The notes under the pieces were generated by a model, which saw nothing but the letters and a program-made list of their open reading frames with translations, was not told the DNA's origin and searched no databases. A stretch of DNA of 64,000 bases, taken from positions 62,001 through 126,000 of the forward strand of contig CAVVUC010000004.1 in assembly GCA_963751395.1 (NCBI GenBank). Direction: 5' to 3'. This stretch comes from CAVVUC01 sp963751395 (GTDB lineage: Bacteria; Verrucomicrobiota; Verrucomicrobiia; Chthoniobacterales; Chthoniobacteraceae). Below are positions 40,611 to 49,900 of the stretch, piece by piece (the stretch's first letter is position 1; each line of letters begins with the position of its first letter). Both the position numbers and the translations under genes were made by a program.

Positions 40611-42866
40611 CTAAGGGAGCGGGCCGTACGAAAAAACGCGGTCGTATGTTTCCAGGAGGCCGATGGGATCTGGGTTGACGAGTTCCATGAGGAGGTATTT
40701 TCCGGAGGTCGTCGTGCCGGCCGGGTAAATCAGGTTGGAAATCGTGCCCGAGACGAAGCGGTCAGGAGCAATCGGACCAACCGCGAGCGAGTTTGCCGTG
40801 CCGACCTTGAGCGCGAGGTCGCCCGGCTTGTTCAATGCGGCATCATCGGACAGGTAAAAGTTCACGGTGACATTCTTGGTCGTGAGATTCCCGGAATTCA
40901 CGATGTAGATGCCCGAACTCAGAGAGGAAGTCTGCGCGTTTTTGGATACGTTGCTCAGTTGTCCGACGATGTGGCTTTGTGCAAAAGGCGGCAGCAGCTT
41001 GGCGACTCCGCTCACCTCCACCGAACTCCAGCCTGTCGCCTGAATTGCGGGTGCAATTTTGGTGACGACCGTGTTGATGCTGTAAGGACCGTCCGCTGCG
41101 TATTTATGCGAACCTCCCACATTGAAGCCTGCGGCGGTTGGGCGGATGGTGCCCGGGGAGACCTGCCCGTCCCCCCAGTTGATGCTGGCCCTGTAGTCGC
41201 CTGCGCGCCCCGTTGAAGTGCTGTCAGAGAACGTCGCAACCGAAAGGCTTGAAACCCAACCACTGGTCGTGGTCAATTTGCGTCCCACGACTGTCAGCGG
41301 ATCACTCGTGACAATGGCGAGATTCTCCGCCACCACCCGTGCTCCGAGCGCGTGGTCAATCGTAACGATCAGCGGGAATTTTCCGGCTCTCGCATAGGTA
41401 TGCGAGGCTGAGAGGTTGTAAGTGTTCATGGCGGACCGGCCGGCGGGCGAAAGGGTGACATCACTCCCCGAAGTAAGCGGTGTTCCGTCGCCCCAGTTGA
41501 TGGTGGCCGTAAAATCAACCGCCTTTTGTCGTGGATCTCCATACGAAAATGTCGCCACGACACCGTTCGTAACGGGAAGCCCAGGTGTCGCCCGGAGGAC
41601 AACGTCTTGCGAAGTCAGCCGGCCGGCACCGAGTCCGACGTAAACGACGGTCCGATCTGCCGGATCCGTCCGCAGGACCTTGCCGAACTGCGAAACATAA
41701 GGCCCAAGGAGGACCGGTCCCGTTGGCGTTGTCGCGCCGGGTTTCACGAGAAAATCATTGCTCGTGGTGGAAGTGTTGTCCTGTGGAGTGTAGGTGGCAC
41801 CAATCGAATCCTGATGCGCCTGCTCTCGAAACAGGTAGTCGAACTCCAAGTCCTGCGGATTGATTCGGACGCCAACGGTTTTCCCTGCCGGAGCAACGGC
41901 GCTCGGGAGCGCAGGCAGGATTGGCGGGTCGTTCACAGTATCGACGACCGCGTTGACAGTGAACGTCGTCACTGCCGTCTGACCAAGTGCGTCACGCGCC
42001 ACGAGAGTTACGGTCGCCGGCACGGGCGTCGTTCCCGTTGCGCTCACGATAAGCACTGCGTCCGTATCGTCATTCACGAGCGATGCACTGCTTGTAAAGA
42101 CGCTGATGTTTGGCTTTCCGCTGCCGTCTGTGGGCACGGTGATGATCCGGTCGAGCACATCGAAACCGCGCAGGAGCTGGCCAAAAATCGTGTGGTTGAA
42201 ATCGAGGAAACGAAGGGTGCCTTCGGTGATGAAAAACTGCGAGCCGTTCGATCCGAAGAAGTTCGCGGTTCCGTTACTGTTCGCCATGGCGAGTTGTCCT
42301 TTGCCGTCGAATATGAGCGGCGCGCTGAACTCATTGTCGTATTTATAGGAGGTTGCTGAATCGGTGCCGGACATTCCCGGGCCTCCTCCGCCGGTTCCCA
42401 GCGGATCGCCACCCTGGACGATGAAGCCGCTCGACCCGCTTTGCGAGAGCGCGATGTTCTTTACGCGATGAAACTTCAGGCCATCGTAAAATCCCGCCTG
42501 CGCGAAACCTGCGATGAGGGACGCCGTCTTCGGCGTGAAATCGCGGAACAGGTGAAACACCATGTCTCCCGAAAACGGCAAGCTCGATGCGCCATCGCCG
42601 GCATAATCGACATGGATTTTCAAGAAAGGTCCGCCTGATCTGACGAGCGGCAGAATATTCGGATTGCTGCTGGTGGCGGTAAAGGTCAGGGGGCCCGATC
42701 CCTCTGCGGTCACCGGCACGACGAGGGACTTGGCGCAAGGCACCGTCTGCGCAGGGATCGGATTAATGACCGGCGGGGTGGCGTGGAGCGAGAGCCCGGA
42801 AAGAGCCGCGATCGTCGTGACGGCGAAACGCAAAAAGGCTCCCTTTGAGTGGCTTGAGGATTTCAT
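40611..42866 (-). CDS. Secreted cyclophilin-type peptidyl-prolyl isomerase with PKD-like domains
   Basis: A 751-residue exported protein (signal peptide RFAVTTIAALSGLSLHA). After a short Ig-like segment comes a cyclophilin domain at about residues 100-290: FSGDMVFHLFRDFTPKTA, the catalytic arginine in LKFHRVKN, GFIVQGGDPLGTGGGG, GQLAMANSNGTANFFGSNGS with QFFITEG, and FNHTIFGQLLRGFDVLDRI. It ends with two PKD/cadherin-like domains (INWGDGTPLTSGSDV, INWGDGQVSPGTI) and a CARDB-like beta domain. Most bacterial cyclophilins are about 170 residues, so this large fusion is unusual in size. It is the first gene of an operon with the LEPR protein. Confidence 0.88.
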   Translation of the reverse strand: MKSSSHSKGAFLRFAVTTIAALSGLSLHATPPVINPIPAQTVPCAKSLVVPVTAEGSGPLTFTATSSNPNILPLVRSGGPFLKIHVDYAGDGASSLPFSGDMVFHLFRDFTPKTASLIAGFAQAGFYDGLKFHRVKNIALSQSGSSGFIVQGGDPLGTGGGGPGMSGTDSATSYKYDNEFSAPLIFDGKGQLAMANSNGTANFFGSNGSQFFITEGTLRFLDFNHTIFGQLLRGFDVLDRIITVPTDGSGKPNISVFTSSASLVNDDTDAVLIVSATGTTPVPATVTLVARDALGQTAVTTFTVNAVVDTVNDPPILPALPSAVAPAGKTVGVRINPQDLEFDYLFREQAHQDSIGATYTPQDNTSTTSNDFLVKPGATTPTGPVLLGPYVSQFGKVLRTDPADRTVVYVGLGAGRLTSQDVVLRATPGLPVTNGVVATFSYGDPRQKAVDFTATINWGDGTPLTSGSDVTLSPAGRSAMNTYNLSASHTYARAGKFPLIVTIDHALGARVVAENLAIVTSDPLTVVGRKLTTTSGWVSSLSVATFSDSTSTGRAGDYRASINWGDGQVSPGTIRPTAAGFNVGGSHKYAADGPYSINTVVTKIAPAIQATGWSSVEVSGVAKLLPPFAQSHIVGQLSNVSKNAQTSSLSSGIYIVNSGNLTTKNVTVNFYLSDDAALNKPGDLALKVGTANSLAVGPIAPDRFVSGTISNLIYPAGTTTSGKYLLMELVNPDPIGLLETYDRVFSYGPLP

Positions 42867-43195
42867 GGGCGATAATGAGTAGAAAAAAGGCTTCGGAACG
42901 TCGCAGGTTTTTTAGATTGTTCAAGGGACGCCAATGACATCTTCGCAGCTCGAAGCGACCCGGATCGGATTTCGAGCCGTTAGGGAAACGCTGATTTAAT
43001 CCAGGGCAAACGCATCTTAATTGGTGGGCAGGGCGAGGAGTCAGGAGTGATCCCAGCCTGCGTTCTTCTGCTTGCCTTTGATTCCGCGCTTTCTGGTGGT
43101 CCTCCAAATTTCTTTGTCGGGGCCTGTTCAAAAGTGGACTGAGACGGTTCAAAAGTGGAATTCTCACTTTGGGGTGCATATTCAAGTTGACTCCC

Positions 43196-43260
43196 GCATA
43201 AATGCAGGCTCGGAGGAGGCCGGAGCGGAGCGGAGGCCGACGGAGAGCCTGCATTTATGC
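43196..43260 (+). promoter_or_regulatory. Hairpin covering the transposase start codon
   Basis: GCATAAATGCAGGCTC (43196-43211) and GAGCCTGCATTTATGC (43245-43260) are a perfect 16-base inverted repeat with a purine-rich loop. The ATG of the transposase (43257) is in the right arm. Read-through transcripts would hide the start, as known for some other insertion sequences. Confidence 0.6.
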
Positions 43261-44507
43261 GGCGGCCCTCCCCTCCCGAGGCGGAAGCATGTCAGCTTTC
43301 TTTGATCGCGCTCTCTGCGCATTACACACCATCTTCCTGCCTTGAAAAGAAACAGATCATCCACCGCCTGCCGCCGCGTTTTGTGCTCCGCATCCTTGCC
43401 GATTTCAATGACGGGGACCTCGACGCATCTGCGGCCGCCAGACATTTAGGCATCGGCAAATCCCGCCTCTATGAGCTGCGGAGCGACTACCTGAGCAGCA
43501 GAAGGACCTGCCAACCCAAAGCCAGCGGCGGCGGACATGGCCGCGTTTGGCCCGAAAAAGTCAGGGCATTCCTTCAAGACTTCCTGCCCTTGCAGAACCC
43601 GCCCAACTACCAACTCGTGGCTGACGAACTTCTCCGCCTCTGCAACTTCAAGCGGGCGAGATCCAGCGTTGAAGTTCATGTCAAAACGCACTTCTCCCAC
43701 CTCGTCCCTGCCGTCGCGCGAAAACAGCGCGCCTGCCGCCGCTTCCGCCGCGCACACATCGGAGAGCTTTATCAGCACGACAGTTCCATCCACCAATGGT
43801 GGCCCGCCGCCGCCAAACAAATCCTTCTGCTCACCGTCGATGACCATTCCGGCTTCAATGTTGCCGGACGTTTCGTCTCTGCCGACACAACATGGAATCA
43901 CTTCTGCCACCTCCGCGCCGCTTTCGAAATCCACGGGTTGCCAGACGCTGTTTACACTGACGCATTGAGTCTCTTTGGCCCGAGCTCTGCCAACGACCAT
44001 AGCGATCCGAGAAGCGAGTTCCAACGCGCCCTGCTTGGCCTTGGCGTAGCTCACCTTGTCGCTCCGACTCCCCAGGCCAAAGGCAAGATCGAACGCCGAT
44101 TTGGCACTTTCCAGAAACGCATCGTCACTCTCCTGGCTCACGCCAGAGTTCAGACTTGGGAGCATGCCGATGAAGTCCTCCAAATGGAAATCAGCCGCCA
44201 GAACCGCACTCGCCAACGCAGCACCGGCAGGATCCCTCAGGATGTCTGGGAAAATGCCCTGCCGCAAAACAGGGGTCATCTTCGCCCACCACCTCCTTCC
44301 AGCCTGCTGGATCTCCACCTTTCCCTCCGCGCAATGCGCCGGGTCAACAATGACCAGACCATCGACTTTGAAGGCCAAAATTATGAAATCGCAACCACCG
44401 CACGCCAATCGGTCGCCATCATACATCACCCGAACCGGAAATTTTGGGTCCTCGAGCATCCGCCAAAAGATGTATGGCCCTGTGTATTAGGTGCTTTCAG
44501 CTTGTGA
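43257..44507 (+). CDS. Integrase-core (DDE) transposase
   Basis: A 416-residue transposase. The N-terminal third has a helix-turn-helix (DASAAARHLGIGKSRLYELRSDY). The catalytic rve core carries the three acidic residues: D in ELYQHDSSIHQW, D in AVYTDALSLFGP, and E in KGKIERRFGTFQKR. A C-terminal beta-domain follows (TIDFEGQNYEIATT). The gene is intact, so the element may be active. It is a single-ORF element related to the IS481/IS21-type integrase superfamily; I do not assign a named IS. Start is the ATG within a hairpin arm. Confidence 0.88.
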   Translation: MRRPSPPEAEACQLSLIALSAHYTPSSCLEKKQIIHRLPPRFVLRILADFNDGDLDASAAARHLGIGKSRLYELRSDYLSSRRTCQPKASGGGHGRVWPEKVRAFLQDFLPLQNPPNYQLVADELLRLCNFKRARSSVEVHVKTHFSHLVPAVARKQRACRRFRRAHIGELYQHDSSIHQWWPAAAKQILLLTVDDHSGFNVAGRFVSADTTWNHFCHLRAAFEIHGLPDAVYTDALSLFGPSSANDHSDPRSEFQRALLGLGVAHLVAPTPQAKGKIERRFGTFQKRIVTLLAHARVQTWEHADEVLQMEISRQNRTRQRSTGRIPQDVWENALPQNRGHLRPPPPSSLLDLHLSLRAMRRVNNDQTIDFEGQNYEIATTARQSVAIIHHPNRKFWVLEHPPKDVWPCVLGAFSL

Positions 44508-44611
44508 AAATAGTCCACTTTTGAACCGGCGAGAATTCCACTTTTGAACCGTCGCCGACACGGCACGACAAATTCTTTGCCGAAGAACGAAACCCGCGAT
44601 ACTTAAATCGC

Positions 44612-45268
44612 ATGGCCGACCACGGTGAACCAGAGAGAGTTTGGGATGAATACGATTGGGAGCGCTTCCTGCAGCAGCAGGATCGCAAGACCGAGCGTTA
44701 TATGGAGCTTCTCGAGAAATACATCGACGATCCAAATCGCGAGCAGATTATCGCCCGCGAGATGGGCTGGTATCATTTGCTCGATGAGGAAGGCCGCGAA
44801 TGGGCTGAAGACGTGGATTCGCTTTTCGACGAATCGGAATTCGTGGAGGCGGAGGACTTCGGCGAGGAGAGCGAGGAAGATGCCGAAGGGTTCGAGGTGC
44901 ATCCGCTCTATCAGGCATCGTTCGCGCTCACAGTCTCGATCGATCAGCTTTGCGAAGAGCACAGCGACGCAAGAAATCATCCCCTGGTGGTGAAGCTCGC
45001 CACTCAATCCGCGATCGCCAGCGCAAAGCTGGCCGCCGCTTTGAGCGACGACGACGTGGACGAAATCGGCATGACCATCGCCTATCTCAAACGCGCGCTG
45101 AAGGCGATCACAAGCGCGATGGAGGCCGGCGTGCAGTTGAAAAGGGAGATTTCACTCCCGCCGGAGCGCTGCGCCACATTGATCCACAGGCTGTTTCACA
45201 TCCGCGACGGCATCATCACCCTCATGGGTGAATTCCGTTCCGAATGGCGTCGGCGCCACGGGCAGTGA
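44612..45268 (+). CDS. Hypothetical acidic protein upstream of the ECF sigma factor
   Basis: A 218-residue cytoplasmic protein with no signal peptide. The first half is strongly acidic (EEDAEGFEVHPLYQ, and a run of Glu/Asp before it); the second half is helical with QSAIASAKLAAALSDDDVDEIG. I do not recognise a family. It lies directly downstream of the insertion sequence and 40 bases upstream of the sigma factor, and could be part of that operon. The insertion sequence may have displaced its native promoter. Confidence 0.7.
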   Translation: MADHGEPERVWDEYDWERFLQQQDRKTERYMELLEKYIDDPNREQIIAREMGWYHLLDEEGREWAEDVDSLFDESEFVEAEDFGEESEEDAEGFEVHPLYQASFALTVSIDQLCEEHSDARNHPLVVKLATQSAIASAKLAAALSDDDVDEIGMTIAYLKRALKAITSAMEAGVQLKREISLPPERCATLIHRLFHIRDGIITLMGEFRSEWRRRHGQ

Positions 45269-45308
45269 TAATTTCCTGAATGAAGTCGCCGTGACTTCGT
45301 CCAACCCC

Positions 45309-45917
45309 ATGCAAACAGAATGCGAACGAGTTTCCGCCGAAGGCGAAGATGCCGGTCTGGTGGCGCGATGCCAGGCGGGTGACACGCTCGCCTTCAACGA
45401 ACTCGTCACACGATACCGGACAAAAATTTACGCGATGATTTACAACATGGTTCGCAACGAGCAGGACTCATGGGATCTGGCGCAGGACGGCTTCCTGAAA
45501 GCGTGGAAGTCCATCGGACGCTTTCGCGGACAGTCGTCGTTTTACACCTGGCTTTATCGTATCGCGATGAACGTGACGATCGACTGGTTGCGCAAGAAAC
45601 AGATCGAGGGGGGCGTGGAATTCGACGACTCGATCGGGTTGAACAGCATCGATCCCGGATCAACCACCGCGCCAAAGGCCGCGACTCTGCCCCATCAAAA
45701 AATGGAGCAGGACGAAATCCGCAAACGCATCGACGCAGCGATCGAAAAACTCTCTCCTGAGCACCGCGCAGTGATTTTGATGCGGGAAATGGACGGTCTT
45801 CAATACGAGGAAATCGCGGCAGCCCTCGACTGCTCGATCGGCACCGTGATGTCCCGTTTGTTTTACGCGCGCAAGAAGCTGCAGGGGATGCTGAAAGACG
45901 TTTATGAAAACATTTGA
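45309..45917 (+). CDS. RNA polymerase sigma factor, ECF (sigma-70) family
   Basis: A sigma factor of about 202 residues. Region 2 contains FNELVTRYRTKIYAMIYNMVRNEQDSWDLAQDGFLKAW across the core-binding and -10 recognition helices, followed by FYTWLYRIAMNVTIDWLRKKQ. Region 4 contains LSPEHRAVILMREMDGLQYEEIAAALDCSIGTVMSRLFYARKKL. The frame is open upstream to a GTG at 45228, but I prefer the ATG at 45309 because the sigma fold begins soon after and the upstream start overlaps the previous gene. The following anti-sigma-like gene overlaps its 3' end by 14 bases, the usual arrangement for a regulated ECF pair. Confidence 0.9.
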   Translation: MQTECERVSAEGEDAGLVARCQAGDTLAFNELVTRYRTKIYAMIYNMVRNEQDSWDLAQDGFLKAWKSIGRFRGQSSFYTWLYRIAMNVTIDWLRKKQIEGGVEFDDSIGLNSIDPGSTTAPKAATLPHQKMEQDEIRKRIDAAIEKLSPEHRAVILMREMDGLQYEEIAAALDCSIGTVMSRLFYARKKLQGMLKDVYENI

Positions 45918-46416
45918 AGAAAAATTCACCGCATGGATCGACGGCGAGCTGCGCGGTCAGGCCCTCATCGACTTCGAGGCCGAGCTTGCCAAGATCCCGG
46001 AAGCGGAAGCCGGGAAAGCAGCCGCGCACAAACTCGGGGACTTGCTCCGCGCTGAGGGACGTGCGCCGGAACTGAAAAACGCGGAGTTTTTCAACCACCA
46101 ACTGATGCAGGCGATCCAGTCCGAAGAGCGGCGCACTGAAGTTCCTGCGAAAGTCCGATCCGGGTGGTGGTCGATCCCCCGCATGGCTTGGGGCGGCGCA
46201 TTCAGCCTCGCGTTGGCGCTGGTCCTCTTCGTTCTCGTGATTCCGCACGGGCCGGTCGAAAACCCGACAAGCGAAGAATACGTCTCGCAGATCATCAAAT
46301 CGAGCACGGAGGATCCGTCGATCCTTGCGACTTCGTTCCAATCCAAGAAGGAAAAGGTAACCGTGCTCTGGCTCGACGGGCTGGATTACGTTCCGGAGAA
46401 CTACAAGCTCAAATAG
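45904..46416 (+). CDS. Putative membrane anti-sigma factor
   Basis: A 170-residue protein with a cytoplasmic N-terminal part beginning KTFEEKFTAWIDGELRG, as in zinc-finger-like or related anti-sigma domains, a single membrane helix (AWGGAFSLALALVLFVLVIP) and a short outer part. The HxxxCxxC zinc motif is absent. Overlap with the sigma gene and topology support a role in holding the sigma factor inactive at the membrane. The outer segment could sense an envelope signal. Family identity is inferred from position and topology rather than strong sequence similarity. Confidence 0.75.
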   Translation: MKTFEEKFTAWIDGELRGQALIDFEAELAKIPEAEAGKAAAHKLGDLLRAEGRAPELKNAEFFNHQLMQAIQSEERRTEVPAKVRSGWWSIPRMAWGGAFSLALALVLFVLVIPHGPVENPTSEEYVSQIIKSSTEDPSILATSFQSKKEKVTVLWLDGLDYVPENYKLK

Positions 46417-46419
46417 CCG

Positions 46420-46863
46420 ATGAAACACGCCGTCGCACTCGCCCTTGTCCTGTTCGTGCTTGTCGGCGCAATCCGTCCGGCCTTCGCGGACGGCAACACG
46501 GTATGGAGCGGATTGATCCTCGCGACCAACAGCGGGCATCCGTCGGAAGCGCCGGCGGAGATCGCGAAGTTCAAGACCAAGCTCGAAAACGTCTTCGGCT
46601 ACAACCAGTTCGAGTTGATCGGCCAGCACACCGAACTGATGGACAACCCGAACGAGCGCTGGCTCATCCCGAGCAAGGATTTTTTTCTCCACGTCGTCTC
46701 CACGAGCAAAGGCAGGACCGCCTACACCTTCACCCTGCATCTGTTTCAGCAAAAGAGATCGCTTGCGCAATTCGAAGCGAAACTCGAACCCGAAAGCCCG
46801 CTTTTCATCCGCGGCCCGCTCTGCGGCGGCGGGCAGTTGATCATCGTGCTGCTGGTGAAATAG
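46420..46863 (+). CDS. Small secreted protein of unknown function
   Basis: A 147-residue protein with a signal peptide (AVALALVLFVLVGAIRPAFA). The mature part has the segments KTKLENVFGYNQFELIG and FHVVSTSKGRTAYTF-like text (LHVVSTSKGRTAYTFTLHL), predicted mostly beta. The gene follows the anti-sigma-like gene by 3 bases, so it is probably the third member of the sigma operon. I do not recognise a characterised family. Confidence 0.75.
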   Translation: MKHAVALALVLFVLVGAIRPAFADGNTVWSGLILATNSGHPSEAPAEIAKFKTKLENVFGYNQFELIGQHTELMDNPNERWLIPSKDFFLHVVSTSKGRTAYTFTLHLFQQKRSLAQFEAKLEPESPLFIRGPLCGGGQLIIVLLVK

Positions 46864-46993
46864 CGACCTGCTCTTCTCCGTCTCTGCGGCGGACTCCTCA
46901 CGCGAATTTTTCTGACGCCTTGTCGTTGTCCTGGCTGGACAGCTTTCCTGAATTAGTTATTCTAAAAGTCGCCAACTTCGCGAAACCGACCCT

Positions 46994-49900
46994 ATGCATT
47001 TCCCCAAACAAGCCGTTGGTTTTCGTGTCAACGTCGGAGTCTCGAGGGCTCTCGGACACGCGTTTTTGTTCCTGGTTTTTTCTGCTGTTTCTCTCCGCGC
47101 CGCAACGCCGGTGCTCTGGCTCGATGCCTCGAATGCCTCGACCATTACCAAGGACGCCAGCAACAAGGTCAGCGTCTGGGGCGATTCGGACAGCGGCGGC
47201 GGGCCGACCAATGCCAGTCAGACCACGGCGGCCAGGCAGCCGACTTTGATAGCGGGCGTCCTGAATGGATTGCCGGTCATGGATTTCGGGGCGTTCTCGT
47301 TGAGCGGCACCGGCCAGCAGATGGTCTTCGACGCGCAGGTGACGAACATCCGCACGGTGATCTGCGTCATCAAAGGCAGCAACTTCATTCTCGGTGACGA
47401 CAACAACTACCATTTCCATCGCGGCGGCGACACGGCGACCTCGACCATCTGGAGCAGTTCCAGCGCCTCGGCGAACATCCGCAACGGCCAGACCTGGCTC
47501 GATGGCGCGCTCGTTAACGGCACGCTGACGCCGATGCCGGACGGGTTCTCGGTTGTCAGCGTCATCACGACCGGCGACGTGGAAGCCAGCCGGCTGGCTT
47601 CGGACCGGACCTCGCGCTCAGGCGGACAGCAGATCGCGGAGATGCGGATCTACACGACGGCGCTCACGGATGCGGAGCGCCAGACCGTCGAAGCGGAACT
47701 GCGCGCAAAGTGGTTTGGGGCGACCGATCTTGCCGCCGGCGCGGTGGTCGATTTGAACGGCGCGAGCAGTACCCTCGGCTCGCTTTCCGGAACGAGCGGC
47801 AGTCAGGTGCTGACGGGAACGTCGGCGGCAGTCACGCTTACCGTTGGCGGCAACGGCAACTTGACGACTTTCAGCGGAGTCATCAGCGGCTCGGGAAGTC
47901 TCACCAAGACAGGCACCGGCGCGTTGACACTCGCGGGCGCGAACAGTTTCACCGGTGCCATCACAATTCTCGCCGGCACGCTGCGTCTCGCGCCGGTCGC
48001 GGCGCAGGGAAGCGCGGGCACGCCCGCCGGCACGCCGGAGTTCTGGCTGGACGCTTCGAACACCGCGACGATCACGAAGGACGCGTCGAACAAGGTGAGC
48101 AGATGGAATGACGCCGGAAGCGGCGGCGGCCCGGCTTACGTCAGCCAGTCCACGAGCAGTTACCAGCCGACCTTTGTCGAGAATGCGTTGAACGGAAAAC
48201 CGGTGATCGATTTTGGTCCGGCCATTTCAGGCACGACCGGCCAGCGAATGAACTTCGATGTCGCGGCGAACGACATCCGCTCGGTTTTTTGGGTGATAAA
48301 AGGCGGCAACTTCCTCCTGGGTCACAATTCCACCTACCACTTCCACCGCGCAACGCCGGAGACATCGGGCACCTCGATGATCTGGCACAGCACCTACGCA
48401 TCGGCGAGTGTTCGCAGCGGCACCACCTGTCTCAACGGCACACCGGTGGACGGCACGGTGACTGGTCTGAACGGTTCCAGCTTCGATCTCGTCAGCCTCA
48501 TCACGACCGGCAGCGTCTCAGCCAACCGGCTCGCCAGCGACCGCGACACTTACCGGACCGGTGGCCAGCAGATCGCCGAAATCCTCATCTACAACACGGC
48601 TCTGAGCAGCAGCGACCGGCTACAGGTCGAGGGCTATTTGAAAGCCAAATGGTTCGGGCCTTCGCCTCTGCCATCGACGGCCGTCGTGAGCCTCGCGGCT
48701 AGTGGCGCGACTTTCGACGCCAACGGCGTCAGCCAGACCATCGGCTCGCTGAACGGCGTGGCGGGCGGCACGGTCCGGCTCGGCGGGAGCGCGCTCCAGG
48801 TCGGCGCGAATAACGCCTCGACTTCGTTTGCCGGCATCGTCAGCGGTGCGGGTGTTTTGGAAAAAGTCGGCACGGGTGTGTTCACGTTCACCAGCAGCGC
48901 TTCGGTTTCGGGAACGACCTCGGTGACGGGCGGCACGTTGAAAGTCGATCCCGGTGCATCGGTCACCGCGACCGTGCTGGTGAACTCCGGCGGCAAATTG
49001 TCGGGCACGGGGACGACGAGTGGAATGGTCACGGTCAACTCCGGCGGCATCGTCGCGCCGGGGGCCACGCAGGGGACGCTGACGCTGCAAGCGCTGGCGC
49101 TGAAGTCCGGTGCCGTGCTGCAATTCAACCTGGGCGCATCGCAGACGCTTCTTCGAGTGTCCGGAACCTTCAACGGCAACACCTCCGGCACGACCCGTAT
49201 TGATATTCCGACCGCACCGGGCATGGGCACCTACACGCTCGCGGATTGGACCGGCGCGACTCCGGTGAGCGTGGACAAGAGCGACTTCAGCATCGGCACG
49301 CTGCCGGCCGGGTGCGCCGGTTCGCTCAACATGGTCGGCAACACACTTCAAATCACGCTCTCGGTCGCGGGGCAGCAGGTCGTTTCCACCACGACCATCG
49401 CCAGCGTTCGCAGCGCCATTCAGGATCTCGCCATTCGTTACCCAACGGAATACGCGGGGAAGTCAGCGAATTACCTCAGCCAGCTCGCAGCGATCGAAAC
49501 GTCATTCCAAAGCGGCGGTGCCGCTGCCGCGGACAGTCTTTTCCAAACGCTCAAACGCGACGCGCTCGTCCTGAACAATCCGGCGCTCGCGTTCAACAAA
49601 CTGCTCTTCATCCGGCGCAACACCGGCGACGGCCTGCCGCAGAACTGGCAGAATGTTGTCTCGGTCGGAAAGACCTCCTGCCAGGACAACCTCGCGATGC
49701 TCGACATCGCGCAGGACTCCGCGAGCAACCTTTACACGCCCGCAACCAACAGGTTCATCGGCTACCTGAATCTCCACTGGAACGCCAACCGCATCCTCTT
49801 CACCTCGCAGAGCAGCGCCGGTTCACCTTTCGGCTTGTTCGAGATGAACATAGACGGCTCGGGCCTCCAGCAGATCAGCCCGACGGCCGCGCCGGCGGGA

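Larger units (their letters stand above)
43126..44550 (+). mobile_element. Insertion sequence with paired terminal repeats
   Basis: About 1.4 kb. The left end has GTTCAAAAGTGGACT (43126-43140) and, 20 bases on, GGTTCAAAAGTGGAATTCTC (43146-43165). The right end, read inward, has GGTTCAAAAGTGGAATTCTC (44550-44531) and then GGTTCAAAAGTGGACTA (44527-44511). Each end thus has two related binding-site-like words, but in opposite order. The single gene inside is an integrase-core transposase. I cannot see a clear target duplication. The multiple end repeats resemble IS21-type ends, but no IstB gene is present. Confidence 0.85.
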
